From: Apus apus
Taxonomy: Eukaryota; Chordata; Aves; Apodiformes; Apodidae
Direction: 5' to 3'
Length of the DNA: 64,000 nucleotides
NCBI RefSeq assembly: GCF_020740795.1
Contig: NC_067286.1
Coordinates: forward strand, 15,132,350 to 15,196,349
Position numbers and translations under genes: made by a program. Within the stretch, counting starts at the first letter, position 1. Every line of letters starts with the position of its first letter. This document shows positions 51,875 to 64,000 of the stretch, one piece after another. The notes beneath the pieces are model-generated. The model was not told the DNA's origin. It did no database searches and worked only from the letters and a program-made list of their open reading frames with translations.

Positions 51875-54265
51875 AATGAGAATATACTATTGTGATCAAG
51901 GCTGGCTGTGTTATGCAGTTAATATAGTCAAACTGATATTTATTTATTTTTTTAAACCATGTATAATTGCTAGGCTTAGTGAAAGACAAATACTATCAGT
52001 CAGGGTGCCAGCTCCAAATTGAACAGCTTTGGGTCACTGTATTTTTGCAGTCTCCCCTTTCTCTCTGCCCAGAGCATTAGTAGTATAGCTTACTACATAG
52101 ACTAGAGCACCTATGAGTAATACGCCTTCCTGGATGTGTGTGCAGAAGCCAAAGGCAACTTTTAAACTTAGGTCTCTTGTTCAAAACCTTGATTACAAGG
52201 ATGTGGAAACACTTCTCTCCCATGCTTGCTTTTGAAGAGGTTGTATGACTCAGATGCACAAATTAACTTCTAGATGAAAGTACAGTAGAAGATTTAGCCC
52301 AGGAGCAACACCTACCCAGTTTTATAATCCTGTCACACATACAGCTTTAATAGAAGCCTGTAGAATAAACGAAACTAACCATAGAAACAATTAGGCAACA
52401 GCATTTGTAATTCAGGGAATTTCCGGCAGATTAGTAACTGGCTGTGAAGAGCCTATGGCCTGAAATGCAACCTTGAGCTTCTAACTCCTAGGAAGTTGTG
52501 TTGTGGTGGTTATTGCTACTAACAATTAATACCTGGAAGACTTTAAAAAAATGTGGCTTTTAATTTCTCTTTTCCGTGTTCAGCATATGAAATCTCTGAT
52601 TCTGGCATGAATCACAGCTCTTTGCCATTCAGCTCTTCCCTGAGGCCTGCATGGCCAGCAGTCAACCAGAGCATGCCATGAAGAACAGAGGCATTGATCC
52701 AAGGAAGCAATCAGGTACATGTGTACGTCTTTCTCCACAGAGCTCTCTAAATCTAACCTGGAAAGCTGTTTTGGAACATTCATCCCAGAATTTTAAACAA
52801 TCTGAAGTGAGACAGCTTCCCAGAACTTCACAGGCCTCCTGGTTCAGGTATCTGAGCTGCGAGTAGTTGTGAGGGCTCAGACACAAGTGTTATATGAGAA
52901 AGTAATTAATCACAGATTCCATGGAGTTTGTGTGTGGAAAGCTCCACCAGCTATACTGGACATTGTGTGGTGAAAGTTTAGCTTCCTGTAATAGTTGTGT
53001 AGCTGCCCAGTTGATCTCTGGAGCAAGGAATTAACTAACATAGGCCGAGAAATACAATGCCCTTTGCTTCTAAGTTGGGTTCTGTGTCCTACTAAGGAAA
53101 AAAAAATGAGTGAACTTGAGTCCAAGGACATGTAGAGTCTGGGGGTGGCAACATCAGCTTGAAGACACTTAGAAATTTGAAAAGGTCAGAATCCCACTTC
53201 TTGCTGTCTTACTGCATTTTTTTTTAGATTTCCTCCCTCAGGGCTGGCTGTCATTACTGCTTACATCAGTGGAGAGATTCCCACTGAATTTCAGGGGTGA
53301 CTGGATGAGTTACTAAGTTGTTGTACTGGAAAGGCATGCAATTAAAAAAGCCATGTTGTTCTCGCTGAGTTGGAGCCAAGGATGACCAAGTATGATTGCT
53401 CAAGTACAGCTGTGCAGTGTAACCCTGCCACTATGAAGGCAGGTGGTTGCATTTTAAATGCAAGGGAAACCCAGCCTGGCCAGAAGCTGCAGTTTTGCAA
53501 CTTTGACCCACTGGGGCCCTGCTCAGGCACAGGGAGCTGCAACTAGGAATTTCGTTTGAGAGTCAGAGCCATGATTTATAAATGGTAGGGTCTGGTCTGC
53601 AGAAGTTACCTCAGCATAGCAACTTCACTGCAGCTGGTGACTTCTGGCAGGTGTGTGATTTACGAGGAGGAGCCTTCAGCTGGAAAACAATTTTCAGGTG
53701 CTTTGCACTGAATGGAAAGTGCAGAAAAGGTGGTTTTGTTAATAGTTTTTGCGTAGTGTTTCCTTGTTTGAATACACTCTAACATTTTTGAAGTACTTTT
53801 CTAAAGTAATTATCTATTTCCTACAAACCTGAAGAGCTGCCCCCACACTGTTTATCTAGCTCCAACTGTAAGTCAGTCTCAACCTCCCCAACAGTAAGGT
53901 ATGCACATGCCCTTATTTTTGTGAGTCTTCCCATCAATTCCTGTGGAAACTGTTGCTTCCATAATGATGTTTTGAGGGCTCAGGAAAGACAGGGAAATTA
54001 CAAACATGTGAACTCAAAGCTTTAGAGAAAATGAAGACTGCCAGTGTTTCCATAATTAAAGATATGCTATTTAAACTGACCCCGCCTCTGTTTTCCTTAC
54101 TCAAAAGGAACGAAATGTGAAACCGTGCATTAGGGCTGGGAAGCAAGGTAAGGTTGTAAAAGTGATTGCATTCGATTATGTCATGTCCTTTTTTGATGAC
54201 ACGGATAAAACATGTCCCAGCCAGAGCCTGCAGAGGGACAGGACTTTTGGGGGGCTGCCTGGAGG
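51875..54265. other. non-coding stretch upstream of the second CpG island
   Basis: AT-rich to mixed non-coding DNA with no recognised gene, repeat or RNA. Composition rises sharply in GC from about 54270. Confidence 0.5.
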
Positions 54266-54269
54266 TGAT

Positions 54270-55600
54270 GCACGGTGCGACAATCACGCCCCCCGCTGCC
54301 AGGCTCGGCAGCCCCTGACACCGCCCGGGGCCCCAGGGGCCGTGCGGGGCTCCCATCCCGCCGGCAGAGAGAAGGGCGTTAGGAGGCTCCGCTCCCAAGT
54401 CCGGGTTAACTTCGTTTCAGCACCGGCCCTTCTGTGCATCGCCCACCCCGAAGCACGGTCCGAAGGCGGGGGAAGGGGTACGGGGCACATCCCGCGGTAC
54501 CGCTTTCTCTGGAGCGCCCAGAGAGGCCGGGAAACTTTCCCAGCAAGCCGCTTCCTCGCCCGGCCAGGCCGGGGGAGACGTCAGAAGTCGAGAAGAAGGC
54601 GTAAGAGCTGGGAAGCGCCAGCAACAGCTGCCGAGGCAGCCGCCACACGGCCCATCCAAGCCCCGGGCGAGGGGCTGGCGGCAGGGGGAGGAGACCGCCC
54701 GGGCCCGGCCCTCCCGCGGCCGGCTATTCCGCCCGGCGCCTCCCTCCGCCCCGCGCAGGGCTTCCCCGGGCACCCGCCTTTCCAGGCAGGCAGCGCTAGA
54801 GGGAGCGGCGGGAGGCGGAGGTGCCGCCGGCTGGGAGCGCGGCGAGAGGGCGGTGCGGGCGCCGGGCGGTGCGGGGCGAGCGGCCCGGCCATGTCTCTCG
54901 GGCAGGCGGCGTCGGGCTGAGCGGCCGTGCGCGCAGCGGGAGCGCTCTCCGCCACCATGAGGCGGCTGCTGCTGCCCCTGCCCTGCCTGCTGCTGCTGCC
55001 GCCGCTGCTGCTGCTGCTGCCGGCCGAGGTGAGAGGCGCGGGGGGCGGCGTGGGAGGCGGGAGGTCTGCAGCACCGCGGCCGCCGCACCTGCCCCTGCTG
55101 GGAGCTGCCCCGGAGGCGGCTGCTCCCGCTGCCCTGCGGGAGGCGTGCGGCCGGCGGGGCAGGTGTGCGGCCGCGGCTCGGGCTTTGTCCCGCGGCGGCT
55201 CCGCCGGTGCCGCCCGGGAAGGGAAGGGGAGGCTGCGGGGGCAGCGGCGGCGCGGCCCGGGGGAGGCGGCGCTCACCTGGCGTGGCTGCCGGCGGGGTCC
55301 CTGCGGCCTCGGCCTCCCCCGGCTCTGTCCGCCCGGCTTCCAGGGCTCTGCCTGTGGCCCGGCCGCGGCGCGGGGAGCGGCCGCTGGCTGCCCGCGGGGG
55401 GACCCTGTGGTACGGCCGCGTGGTTCCTTTCGGGGCGTGAGGCAGCCCCGGGTGTTTACCTCGTTAAAAGCCACCTTAGGTAAAGCAGGGACTGCTCCCG
55501 TCTCCCCAGTGAGAATTGCAGCCTGCGCTCGTCGTGTCGCTGCTGGTTAATTAGTAACGCGTTATTTGCACATCGCCAGCTCGGGCTGCACATCGCCCGC
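54270..55600. promoter_or_regulatory. CpG island / promoter of the 54.96 kb gene
   Basis: About 1.3 kb of very GC-rich, CG-dense sequence surrounds the coding first exon, with about 690 bp of it upstream of the ATG. A palindromic GACGTC (54577-54582, within GACGTCAG) is a CRE/ATF-type half-site, and several GGGCGG-like boxes are present. No TATA box is seen, as is usual for island promoters. Long open frames on both strands across the island (up to about 300 codons) are low-complexity Ala/Arg/Pro/Gly strings. I treat them as GC artefacts. Confidence 0.8.
54957..55028 (+). CDS. coding first exon: signal peptide of an unidentified secreted/membrane protein
   Basis: ATG 54957-54959 sits in an excellent start context (gccaccATGa) and encodes 24 residues: Met-Arg-Arg, then an almost continuous Leu/Pro stretch with one Cys, ending PAE. 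This is a textbook signal peptide with a basic n-region and a long hydrophobic h-region, though cleavage may use residues from the next exon. The exon ends in phase 0 at GAG followed by gtgaga (55029-55034), a good splice donor. The rest of the protein must lie in downstream exons, probably mostly outside the window, so I cannot name the gene. The Leu codons are a CTG-rich near-repeat, so residue number may vary. Alternative: a leucine-rich translation of a GC repeat, but the start context and donor argue against this. Confidence 0.72.
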
Positions 55601-56715
55601 TGGGTTACAGCCTTGAGGAGCAGCGTGGAGTTTTCAGGGGAAAATCCTGCCTCGGTGCGGAGGAAGCAGAGCGGGCGGTGAAGGGCCCCAGGCCGACGGG
55701 AGATCTCTGCCAGCACCTTTGCGTTTCGAGCTTCCTCTGTGCCCGGGTGCGTTGCAGGATGTTTTACCAACAGCACCTTTCAGTGATGTAAATCAAAATT
55801 ACTTGCCAGGTGACCCCTCTCATTGCAAGCTGGCATAGACTTTCACCTTGTGCTTCTCTCAGCTGATAGCTTTCTAGTATTCCCGAGCACTTTGTGACTG
55901 CTGCAAACTCTCATGTTTTGGGGTTTGCTAAATTTTTGCTTCCAGAGGTACCTGCTTGGCCTCTCTGCCTCAATGGTTTCTGCTACAGAAGCATGAATTT
56001 GTGTTGGTATGGACTAAGGTGCTCAGTACTGTCGTGTCAGTTCTGCCTGGCCTGTTGCAGTCCCACCCTAGAGCTGCAGAGTGGGATTATATCACTGCTT
56101 TAGGTTTTTAACTGTTTTTTCCTTATATTGGCACCAGCTTGTACTTGCAGCCAATGCCTATTGTAAGCCTTTAATGATTCTTCTTTTTTGTGTCTCATTC
56201 AGTTTGGGGTACCTTGCTGTGTTTTGTTGTTCCATCTCTGTTTGCTTTTGTACCAAGCCTAGGTTTAAAAATTTCTCCTGAATAAGAGCCAAGACTGACT
56301 TGGGAACTGGAATACTTCAGGTGTACCTGTGGTTGTGAAGGCTGGTGCAAGGAAGTCTCCATTCACTAGGCTTCTTAAGTGGTGCTGATCATCACCTGGT
56401 GAAGTTTTGAAGACTAGGAATATTTGGGTGATCTACAGAGGGGTGGGAAAGGCTCCTTAGGAGCTTTTTCCTTAGAGGAATAGGACATAAGCTGAATCCT
56501 CACTGATGGTGTGATTCTGCAAAGCATCCACTCATTTGAAATCACTAAATTTCAGTGTGGCCACTTACGGCAGGAAGAGGGGATAACTCGTGAGAAAAGC
56601 GTGTTACATTTATGTAGCCTGTTCATGCCAGCCTTGCTTAGAGGGAATGCTTGCTCTAAGCATGCTAGTCTTGTTGCTTCTCTCAAGTACTGTTCACCTG
56701 GCCTTGTCCTCTAAA

Positions 56716-56835
56716 AATCATAGACTAGTAGAACAGTTAGACTTAGAAGGGACCTTAAAGATCTTCGAGTTCCAACTCCTCTGCATGGGTAGGGACACCT
56801 CCCACTAGATCAGGTTGCTCAGAGCCCCAGTTAAA
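56716..56835 (-). mobile_element. CR1 3'-end fragment (minus strand)
   Basis: 'aatcatagactagtagaa' is a decayed terminal octamer repeat. It is followed by 'gaagggaccttaaagatctt', 'gttccaactcctctgcatgg' and 'cacctcccactagatcaggt', the reverse complement of a CR1 3' terminus. Its 'gggacacctcccactagatcaggttgctcagagcccc' layout is a different 3' variant from the 12.35 kb subfamily. It is a short 5'-truncated insertion inside the presumed intron. Confidence 0.85.
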
Positions 56836-57794
56836 GAATAATAGGGAAGAGTTTTGCTTTTTATGGTGGGTTCTTTGCACAGATTAAGGCAGTAGTCGGA
56901 GTTGGCTAGTGTTGTTTGTGGTGTGGCATGTGTGCAGGTACTAAGACATGGCCTGGAACTACCTGGTGAGGTATTTAGCTGGTGTAAGAAGATGAAAGCA
57001 ACTGGCAAGACTCGCAGGCATGTAGCATGAGCTGGACTTTGTGCATTGCCAGTAAGAACTATTGACCCTTGCCTACATTCTCCCTGCTGGCCCCCAAGAG
57101 GAAAGGCAGCAAGTTGGGTGGAAGTGGCTCTCGGCTGGATCTGGCCTCCATGTTGCCTTTCAGATGACTGTGGGGCTGGTTAACAGGACAGTGCTTTGAA
57201 CACAGACAGCATTGTTGGCCTGAACACATGCAAGGGCTGGGAAGCATCCCAAGCTGTGGAATGGCTGTGTCATGGCAGCTCCTGGGTGGTGTGACAGGCA
57301 TATGATCTTTCTGTGGTGTCTTTTACTCAAGGATAAGCATCTTCCGTATTTCTAATGAATTACAGTGGGCAAGGTTGGAGTTGTTAAAAAAACAAACCTT
57401 GCTGTTTTTTATGGGAGCTAGTGACTTAAGAATAATCATGTTAGTGATATGACAACATAACATCTACTACTCAAGAGCAATGGACTTTGTGTTTGTGTGC
57501 TTGTTTTGGTGCTTAGAAATATAAATGTTTTCTATGTGGACCTAACAGCTTGTTCTTACAGCTTATTCCACGTACAGAACTCCTACTGATACTGTATGAG
57601 TCAATTATATAGGATTATTACTTAGTTACTGATCTGAATTTCCAACTGAGGAGTTTAAATGAAGCACCGTCGTATGTAAAATGTGGGCTTGGTGTGTGTG
57701 TATGTTTCATGTCAGTTAATTTCTTCTATATATTGGTCATTGCATAGTTGATTCTTCTCTTGGATGGTACTCTAAATTTGCAAAAACATTCCAG

Positions 57795-57827
57795 GTAATC
57801 TTCAGCACACGGAAGAAAAAAATCGAA
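57795..57827 (+). other. candidate 33-nt in-phase micro-exon
   Basis: The segment is preceded by 'cattccag' and followed by 'gtaagtac', a consensus donor. It is 33 nt long, has no stop in the phase set by the 54957-55028 exon, and would add 11 residues (VIFSTRKKKIE). The upstream polypyrimidine tract is only moderate, and an alternative acceptor, 'ttcag' at 57801-57805, would give 22 nt out of phase. It may be a chance pair of splice-like signals. Confidence 0.2.
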
Positions 57828-60800
57828 GTAAGTACCACTTAATGAAAATATTTTGCAAGTACTTTGTGACATAGGTCTACATATAGCTCATGTAGAGCTG
57901 TTAAAAAGAATAAAGCTTGAGAAACGCAAGGCTCCCTTGCTTCTACTGTAAATACGCTTCTGGGGTAAAACCTTTAATGACCACCGTTAGAAACACAGCT
58001 ATGGGCATCACTGATCTGGAGACCTGAGCAGGCCTGGACTTAGGCAGCACGGACCAGAAAGGGAAGCTGTGGCTGTGAACTGGCTTTGCTTGTGTCAGAG
58101 GAGCTTAGAAATACACTTCCCATCAGAGAGGATAAGTTATTTTTTCTGTAGTGACTGACAGTTGATGCTGAAGTGCAGAGGCTTTCAGTTTTGTTTGAAA
58201 CTGCAACACAGGTTAGTTTCACGTGCTTCTTTATGTTTGTTACATGAACACAAAGCAAGCACCTTCTGCAGGACTCAATAGGTCCTTTGTTTTCAATGTG
58301 GCATGGAAGCGTGTAGCTCTTCCTTAGCTGCATAGGCTGACTGCACATTGCAGCACACTCAGATGGTTTTCGGTGCTTGGATTTTAGTCTTCAGCCAGCA
58401 CTACTCAACAAAATATCTTCTGCATGTTTGAGATCAGAATACAGGCCCACAGTGGAAATGTTGTCTTTGCAAACAGCCAGTCTATTATTAGTACTTCCTC
58501 AATTATGTGAGCTACATGCAAGTCTTTGTTGAGGATTTCCATGGCATGTATATTTTTTGGTTGGAGTTTCTAAATACGAGAGAGAAATTGCTACTCTTTT
58601 AAATGTTGGGGTTTTATTGTGTAGGGCATAATCCATACAATTTTAATGTATGCATTTCCTTCTTCCTACTAGAATTACAGTGTATTGTAAAGTGAGTATT
58701 TAAACAATGTTGGAGAGTGGTTTGGAACTGCGAATTTGATGTTTGTAGTTATGAAGTCTGTCTCATGTTGTCTGCTTGGGTTTTTTTGCTTTCTTCCTTG
58801 CTTGAAGGAAGACTCCTGATATGAGCAAAGGAGAGAAAAGTGATTAGAACAGTCAGAGGCTGCACATCTGGTTGTTAGCCTGATGTGATAACTTTTTGTT
58901 AGACTCCAAAATTTGAATGTAAGTAGTACCCTGAAGATCACGAAAGGTTGCTGGTATTGCCTGAGGAGCTAGTTGAATTTTCTCTAGCAGAGAAGGCCTG
59001 CTGCAGTGAAAGAGAACCTTTCCTGGGGGTCATCACTAGGAAGTTAACTTTCAACAGGAGATTACTTTAATTGTGTGTGTGTGGGGAAAGACAAATAAGT
59101 GTACGTGAGCATGTGCTAATACGAAATGTTAGAAAGCAATGTGTGGAGGGGGGGAAAGAGTGATCAGATGTGTGCAGGAAGAGAACAAAACAGATACACT
59201 GCTCTGGAAGGCTTTTCCAAGGCTTTTCTCTAAGTGCTTTCCTGCTGTTCCCAAATGTATCTGCAGATAAGCAGGCCTTTTGGGGCTATTAATCCAAAGT
59301 TCCAGGAGAAAATCCAAGATTAAATGGGAAAGGTATTTGTGTAATCCAGCAAAGAATGGACATGTGCATGTGGTCCAATCAGAGCTGGGTTGATAAACTT
59401 ATGGCCTCATTTAGTTATCTTCTGTGCCATTCACGGGCATTCATTGTAAAGGGCAGGGCAACACATAGTAACATCTGTATCTTTCCATAAATGTTGGTAT
59501 TTGGCACATCACTGAATGTAGTTAAGGTTATTTTTCTGCCATTGCCAGGAAATTGGAAGAATACCTTGGTACTAGAAACTGCATGGTCAACTGAGACACC
59601 TAGGGCCATGTATAAAAGCCCCTTTCTCCACCTGCAGAAATGTGATGGGAGAAAATGAAACTGTGCTTTTAAGTGCATCTCAGAATAGAGGAAATTGCAT
59701 CTATAACTGCAGACCGAGGAAGCAATGATTTTGGTGTCTGCTGTGGTACCAGAACTGTGGGATTTAGCTGATCTTGGCTTTTTTACATGGTGCTCCAAAC
59801 CCAGCTGGTATGTACAGAGGGCTAAGGTCTGTGTTTGACATGAGTCCTACTTTGGGGAGGAGAAGAGACCACTAGAAGGATCTACCATTAAACTGTCCTA
59901 GCCAGTGCCTGGAAATCCCTTTCTCTCTGGTGCTGCACATCTGATTGTTGTTGGTTTCCCTTTTGTATTCTTCTTGTACCTCCTATTTGTTTGGTGCACT
60001 TCTGATTTTCCTCATTGTTTTGTGCAGTTTTAGCCAAACTAAATGAGTAAAATAAATATCTAGTATGTAATTGGTAGGTTCCTAATGAATGCAAGGTTTT
60101 TGTTGTGTATTCTATGTGGGATTCCACTTTAGGCTTTAGAATGGGGGCTTTTTAAAATGTTGGGTTGTGTGTTTTGTTTATTGGAAAGACTTCATGGTTT
60201 TCTGGTTGATGGGTTTGGTTTTGTGGTGTGCAGGAGAATGCCATCTACATACTGTTGTACTGTTTTTTTGTTTACTGTGCACCAAATGGGCTATGCATTG
60301 AGTACAAGGAATAATTTGTGTGCACTTCACCCGTGTTTCCCCCATTGAAGGTAAGAGATTTCTGCTTTTAAGACTACAAAATAATCTAGTAATGACTTGA
60401 ACGTTGTGTCTGGAGCTTCACTGTAAATGACAGTCTGTCTATTGTAGCCTGGTAAGCAGATGCAGTCTCTTAGCATATCTATGTTGGAGGCTGTGGATGT
60501 TTGAGAAAAGGGTGAGGGTCCTTGCTTTGTGAGTGGGTCTCTTTGGAGCCCAAAGGTTTTGGAGTGAGCCCTCTCTCCCATCACAGCCCAGGTGAGAGGA
60601 AGGACTTTAAGTGCCTCGGAGTTTTTCCCTGTTAGGATTTTATAGTTTGTATCTAAAACACACCTGGCTGAGTGATTAGGTGCATTCTCAGGTTGAACCT
60701 AGCCTGAATGGGAGAGCTCCCTAAAGAGGGGTTATTTTTGCAAACCAGCCTTGTAGAAGCTCAGTCTGTCCCTGGTCATTGGGGGATCGAAGTTTGCCAT

Positions 60801-63800
60801 GTTCTGACAGGTTTAAATGCTTATTTAAAAGTCTCTGCCTGTGCCATTTAAATGTGATTTTTAATTTATTTTTTTTTAAATAGGATTTATCAAGATGAAG
60901 AATTGATGGTTTTATGACATCCTCTTGGATGGGTGGGAAGATAGGAGACTCTACATACTTCTCTGAAGTCTCCTAGCCAGGGTTATGATGCTACGTGTCT
61001 TGCTTTGTTTGCTGATAGCTCATCTCTGCTATGGGAGATGGCTTTGGTGGGTGTGCCAGTGACTTTTTTTTTGGCATTCCCCATCATAGTGGAACTTGGA
61101 CTGACCTTTCTTATGCTGTTTCCTCTTGTGCACTTGGGTTCTGTTAAGTTAAAGCATTTTTAATAAGTTTCCTTGTTTGTTCTGTTGTATAGACACGTAG
61201 ACAGGTCACCACTGGCAAGTCTATTTCTACATACCTGCTTTTGAGTCCTCATTTGCAAACTACAATTTCTACCAACTCCATCCCTGAAAATAAGGATAGA
61301 GCCCCCTGCAAAAGGGCAGGTGGGTTCCCAGTTAGAGGGCTGGCTTGGGAGTGCTGTATTGCCTCATGAGACAGGAGGAGTCTACAAAGGATGGGGCAGC
61401 AGGCTGTGGCCAGAGGAAGGTGCAGCTTCATTGTGGGTCAGGCCAGCTTACATAGGCAGCAAAACATGGGATCCTCTGGAATCTTACAGACTGTGAAAGC
61501 TTCCTGCTGCCTCCCTCTAGTGCTTCTTGTGCTTGCAGCGTCAATAGTCCTTGCAGATAAATGGAGGTTGCTTCTTCTTGCTGCCTGTCCACACCCGGGT
61601 TTCCTCATGCCCTAAGTGGCTCAGGCAGTTTATTCCCAGAGCGTTCCCTTGAAACTTGGAATGGAATTTTGTCAAAGATGTCACGATACAGAGGAGCAAA
61701 GGGGGAAATGGTGAGTTCATTTAGTTAGCTTCATCTGGCCACAGCCTGTATCAGCTAAAGGACAGATGACTTGTTAGTTGCTGTTGAAATTCACAGTAAG
61801 AGGGTTTGCATCTTTGTCATTATTTGGTGAAACTGGCTCTGCTCCTTGTCTTTGTGCAAGGCAGCCTAAGTGTTTTGGAGTGGAAAGGTCAGAGAGGATG
61901 CTAGAGTGGAAGTAGTGTCCAGCTGAAGCTAGAAGATGCTTCCACCACTAGTGACATTTGGAACAGGAAGAACAGCCCTCATTGGAAAGGGGACAATTTT
62001 CTGTGCTTGCAGGGATTTGGGACAAATGACCTCTCTCTGACACCAATATGAAGCTGTGGCTGAGAAAAAGAAGGGTTTCCACCATTACCCTTTGGGATGC
62101 AGATGAAAAACACATTAGTAGTTCCGCTGCAGCAGAAAGTGCAGCGTGAAGCCATCAAATGAGATTGACTCAGCCTTGCCAGTGGTTTTATTACAATATT
62201 AGGTGTGCCATGGTTTCAGTGTACTTTTTAAACATTAAAATGTGACTTCTTATGAAAAACAGTGTGAAGGGAAAAAATAGGTGCCTGTGGCTGGCATCAA
62301 ATTTACATATGCAAAATTGTATAATGTTAATAAGATTTTAGGGTTTTCCTCTTCTGTCATCGTGCTCAGTTTTTTTCTCAGATTCTGTAGGAACTTTATA
62401 TGCTTAAAAATATCTCAAAATGAGAGAGAAATAAAATGAATGGTGATAAATTGGTAGGGTACTTTTAGGTCATCACATTTAGTTTTTCTAAATTATTTTT
62501 CTGTAGTGAAAGCAGACATTGGAATTCTAATGTCTTCTTGACACAGCACATATTATCATCAGCCATTTATAAACAAATTTGGATTTGTGGAATTCAAAGC
62601 TCATGGCTTTTCTGCTGCATGAATTATGCTTTCTAAATTCTGGTGGTTTTTCAGTCGCCTTGCACGATCAGCCACTTCTTCTCATACTAGGCTTGGAGTT
62701 CAATATCAATAAAAAACTATTTGTTCTGATCAATTCTGATGCAGTTTTTTTGCAAAGTAGGTTGTATCGGGTAAACTAAGGTCATTGAAGGTTTCACCTT
62801 CTGTGGATTTGCACTTTTTTTGTAAAGGAGAAATACAAGAAGTGTAGCCACAGTTTCCTTCCCACAGTCTTTGTAAATGCATATATTCAACTAAGCTGCA
62901 AAAAAAGAAGCAAAAAAACTCCCAAAACAAACCCAAGGTCTTTCTTTGGTGAAATTTCTTATCTTTGGTTCAGTTGGTGTAATTTTCTTAGAGGAGTTCA
63001 CCTCTACGGTGTAGTTCTGTGCAGTTGGACACCAGGGAGAAATAAGCAGCCCAGCTTTGAGGTCAGGATCTGGCCTTATCTGGCATACTGTGGGCACCAC
63101 AGACACAGGCCTAGTATTTTAAACTCAGGAGTTTCCAATAGATGTTTTATCTGACAGTTGAAGGAAGGAGGCTGACATACTCTCACATGAGTTAAAGGGG
63201 CAGTATTAACATCTGCAAAATGCAAAAACCTTTTTTTTCAGTATCTCTCTGCAGTTCAAAATCCCGTTTCTGGAAATATTCCTGAGATGGAAGAAACAAA
63301 ATAGGAAGTTTTTTGTAAAAGTTTGTTCTGGATTGTTTTTAAAAGTGACTAATAGATTGGCCAATTATTCTTTCTAATGAACCTTGTACTAGCTGTAAGT
63401 CTCTTCTTAGAACTAACTGAAAAAAATGCAGTTTATAGATACTGTTAAATTAAATGTGTTCACTTGAATGATCGATGTTAAATGTATTGCCATATCTATG
63501 TTAAAACAATTTAAACTCTCTAAGTACATGCAAATAATTGTTAGATATTGTGAATGTGTTAACTGAAATCCAATTTTAAGACATAATTATTGGAAAGGAA
63601 AAGGCTGTAAGATCTGGAATTAGATCTGTTAGCCTTTTGTCCTTTAATCTCCATAACAAAGCAGGTAATTGTATGTATATAATAAATCTCAACAATACTC
63701 TCCTTTGTCCCTATTAAATGAAAAAAAACTTTCCTTTGTCTCTAATTTATCAAGGACTTGCATTTGGAGATGTTAAAATTTCTAGGAGACAGTTACAAAT

Positions 63801-64000
63801 AAAAAAGTCAGCCAGCAAACAAGCAGATTTAAAAAATATTTCTTCTGTATTGAATCCGTTTGGAAACAGGCATCTTCTCCAGATTAGCAGTTACAGATGA
63901 AATACTGTTGTAAAGTGTTTCACTTTTTCTACGCAAGAATTTAATGGCAAATGTTCTCCAGCATCATGTCAGTGCATTTTTATCTTCTTGTTTCTTTCTC

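Larger units (their letters stand above)
55029..64000 (+). other. probable first intron of the 54.96 kb gene
   Basis: After the donor at 55029 the sequence is GC-rich to about 55.6 kb and then AT-rich and non-coding to the window end. I see no confident second exon. The contents are one CR1 tail (56716-56835), a weak 33-nt micro-exon candidate (57795-57827), short TG runs near 57693 and 59075, and chance ORFs. If the gene is real, intron 1 is probably at least 2.7 kb and may exceed 9 kb. Confidence 0.5.

Noticed and set aside
54117..54920. 267-codon plus-strand ORF before the 54.96 kb exon
   Set aside because: It is a low-complexity Arg/Gly/Ala/Pro frame caused by CpG-island composition. It starts in non-coding sequence and shows no domain.
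54581..55474. 297-codon minus-strand ORF across the CpG island
   Set aside because: It is antisense to the signal-peptide exon and made of Ala/Arg/Pro runs, including polyglutamine from CTG repeats read backwards. It is a compositional artefact.
1..64000. CRISPR arrays, bacterial operons, riboswitches, rRNA or tRNA genes, phage modules
   Set aside because: None is supported. The window has vertebrate composition and repeats, and I saw no regularly spaced repeat array, tRNA cloverleaf or rRNA-like segment.

Overview
The window is vertebrate nuclear DNA and almost certainly from a bird. The evidence is the set of CR1 retrotransposon copies with avian-type 3' ends (an octamer of the type ATTCTATG and the preceding 'GATGATCTTT..GGTCCCTTCCAACCC' block), one or two avian-type endogenous-retrovirus LTRs, an AT-rich non-coding background, and sharp CpG islands. 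I cannot name the species. The young, nearly intact CR1 and the LTR family make a non-galliform bird plausible, but that is inference.

Layout. (1) 1-770 is a CpG island, a likely promoter or first exon of an unidentified transcription unit, followed by a small ORF of unknown status (812-1075). (2) 1.1-54.2 kb is a long gene-poor stretch, intronic or intergenic, populated by repeats: an old plus-strand CR1 (4.76-6.22 kb), an ERVL-like solo LTR (11.56-12.14 kb), an apparently full-length minus-strand CR1 (12.35-16.74 kb) with a complete ORF2 and a 3'-broken ORF1, a deleted plus-strand CR1 of the same subfamily (23.1-23.9 kb), a second probable LTR (25.93-26.68 kb), an older CR1 piece (26.85-27.07 kb), an ancient CR1-like piece (28.53-28.72 kb), a third young CR1 (29.19-29.95 kb, minus) and another ancient CR1-like piece (51.4-51.87 kb). 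Simple repeats are scattered between them. (3) 54.27-55.6 kb is a second CpG island. It contains a convincing coding first exon (54957-55028, plus) for a leucine-rich signal peptide, ending in a consensus splice donor. The rest of the window would be its first intron, with one weak 33-nt in-phase micro-exon candidate (57795-57827) and one CR1 tail (56.7 kb).

How the parts relate. No operon-like or multi-gene system is visible. The only long protein-coding content is the CR1 machinery: ORF1 (CxxC pairs, coiled coil, SGNH esterase-like domain) and ORF2 (APE endonuclease plus reverse transcriptase). I looked for an undescribed system and did not find one. The most useful observations concern the full-length CR1: intact ORF2, ORF1 nonsense plus a changed predicted catalytic position, and no AUG at the ORF2 start. 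The unidentified secretory or membrane gene at 54.96 kb is the other item of interest.
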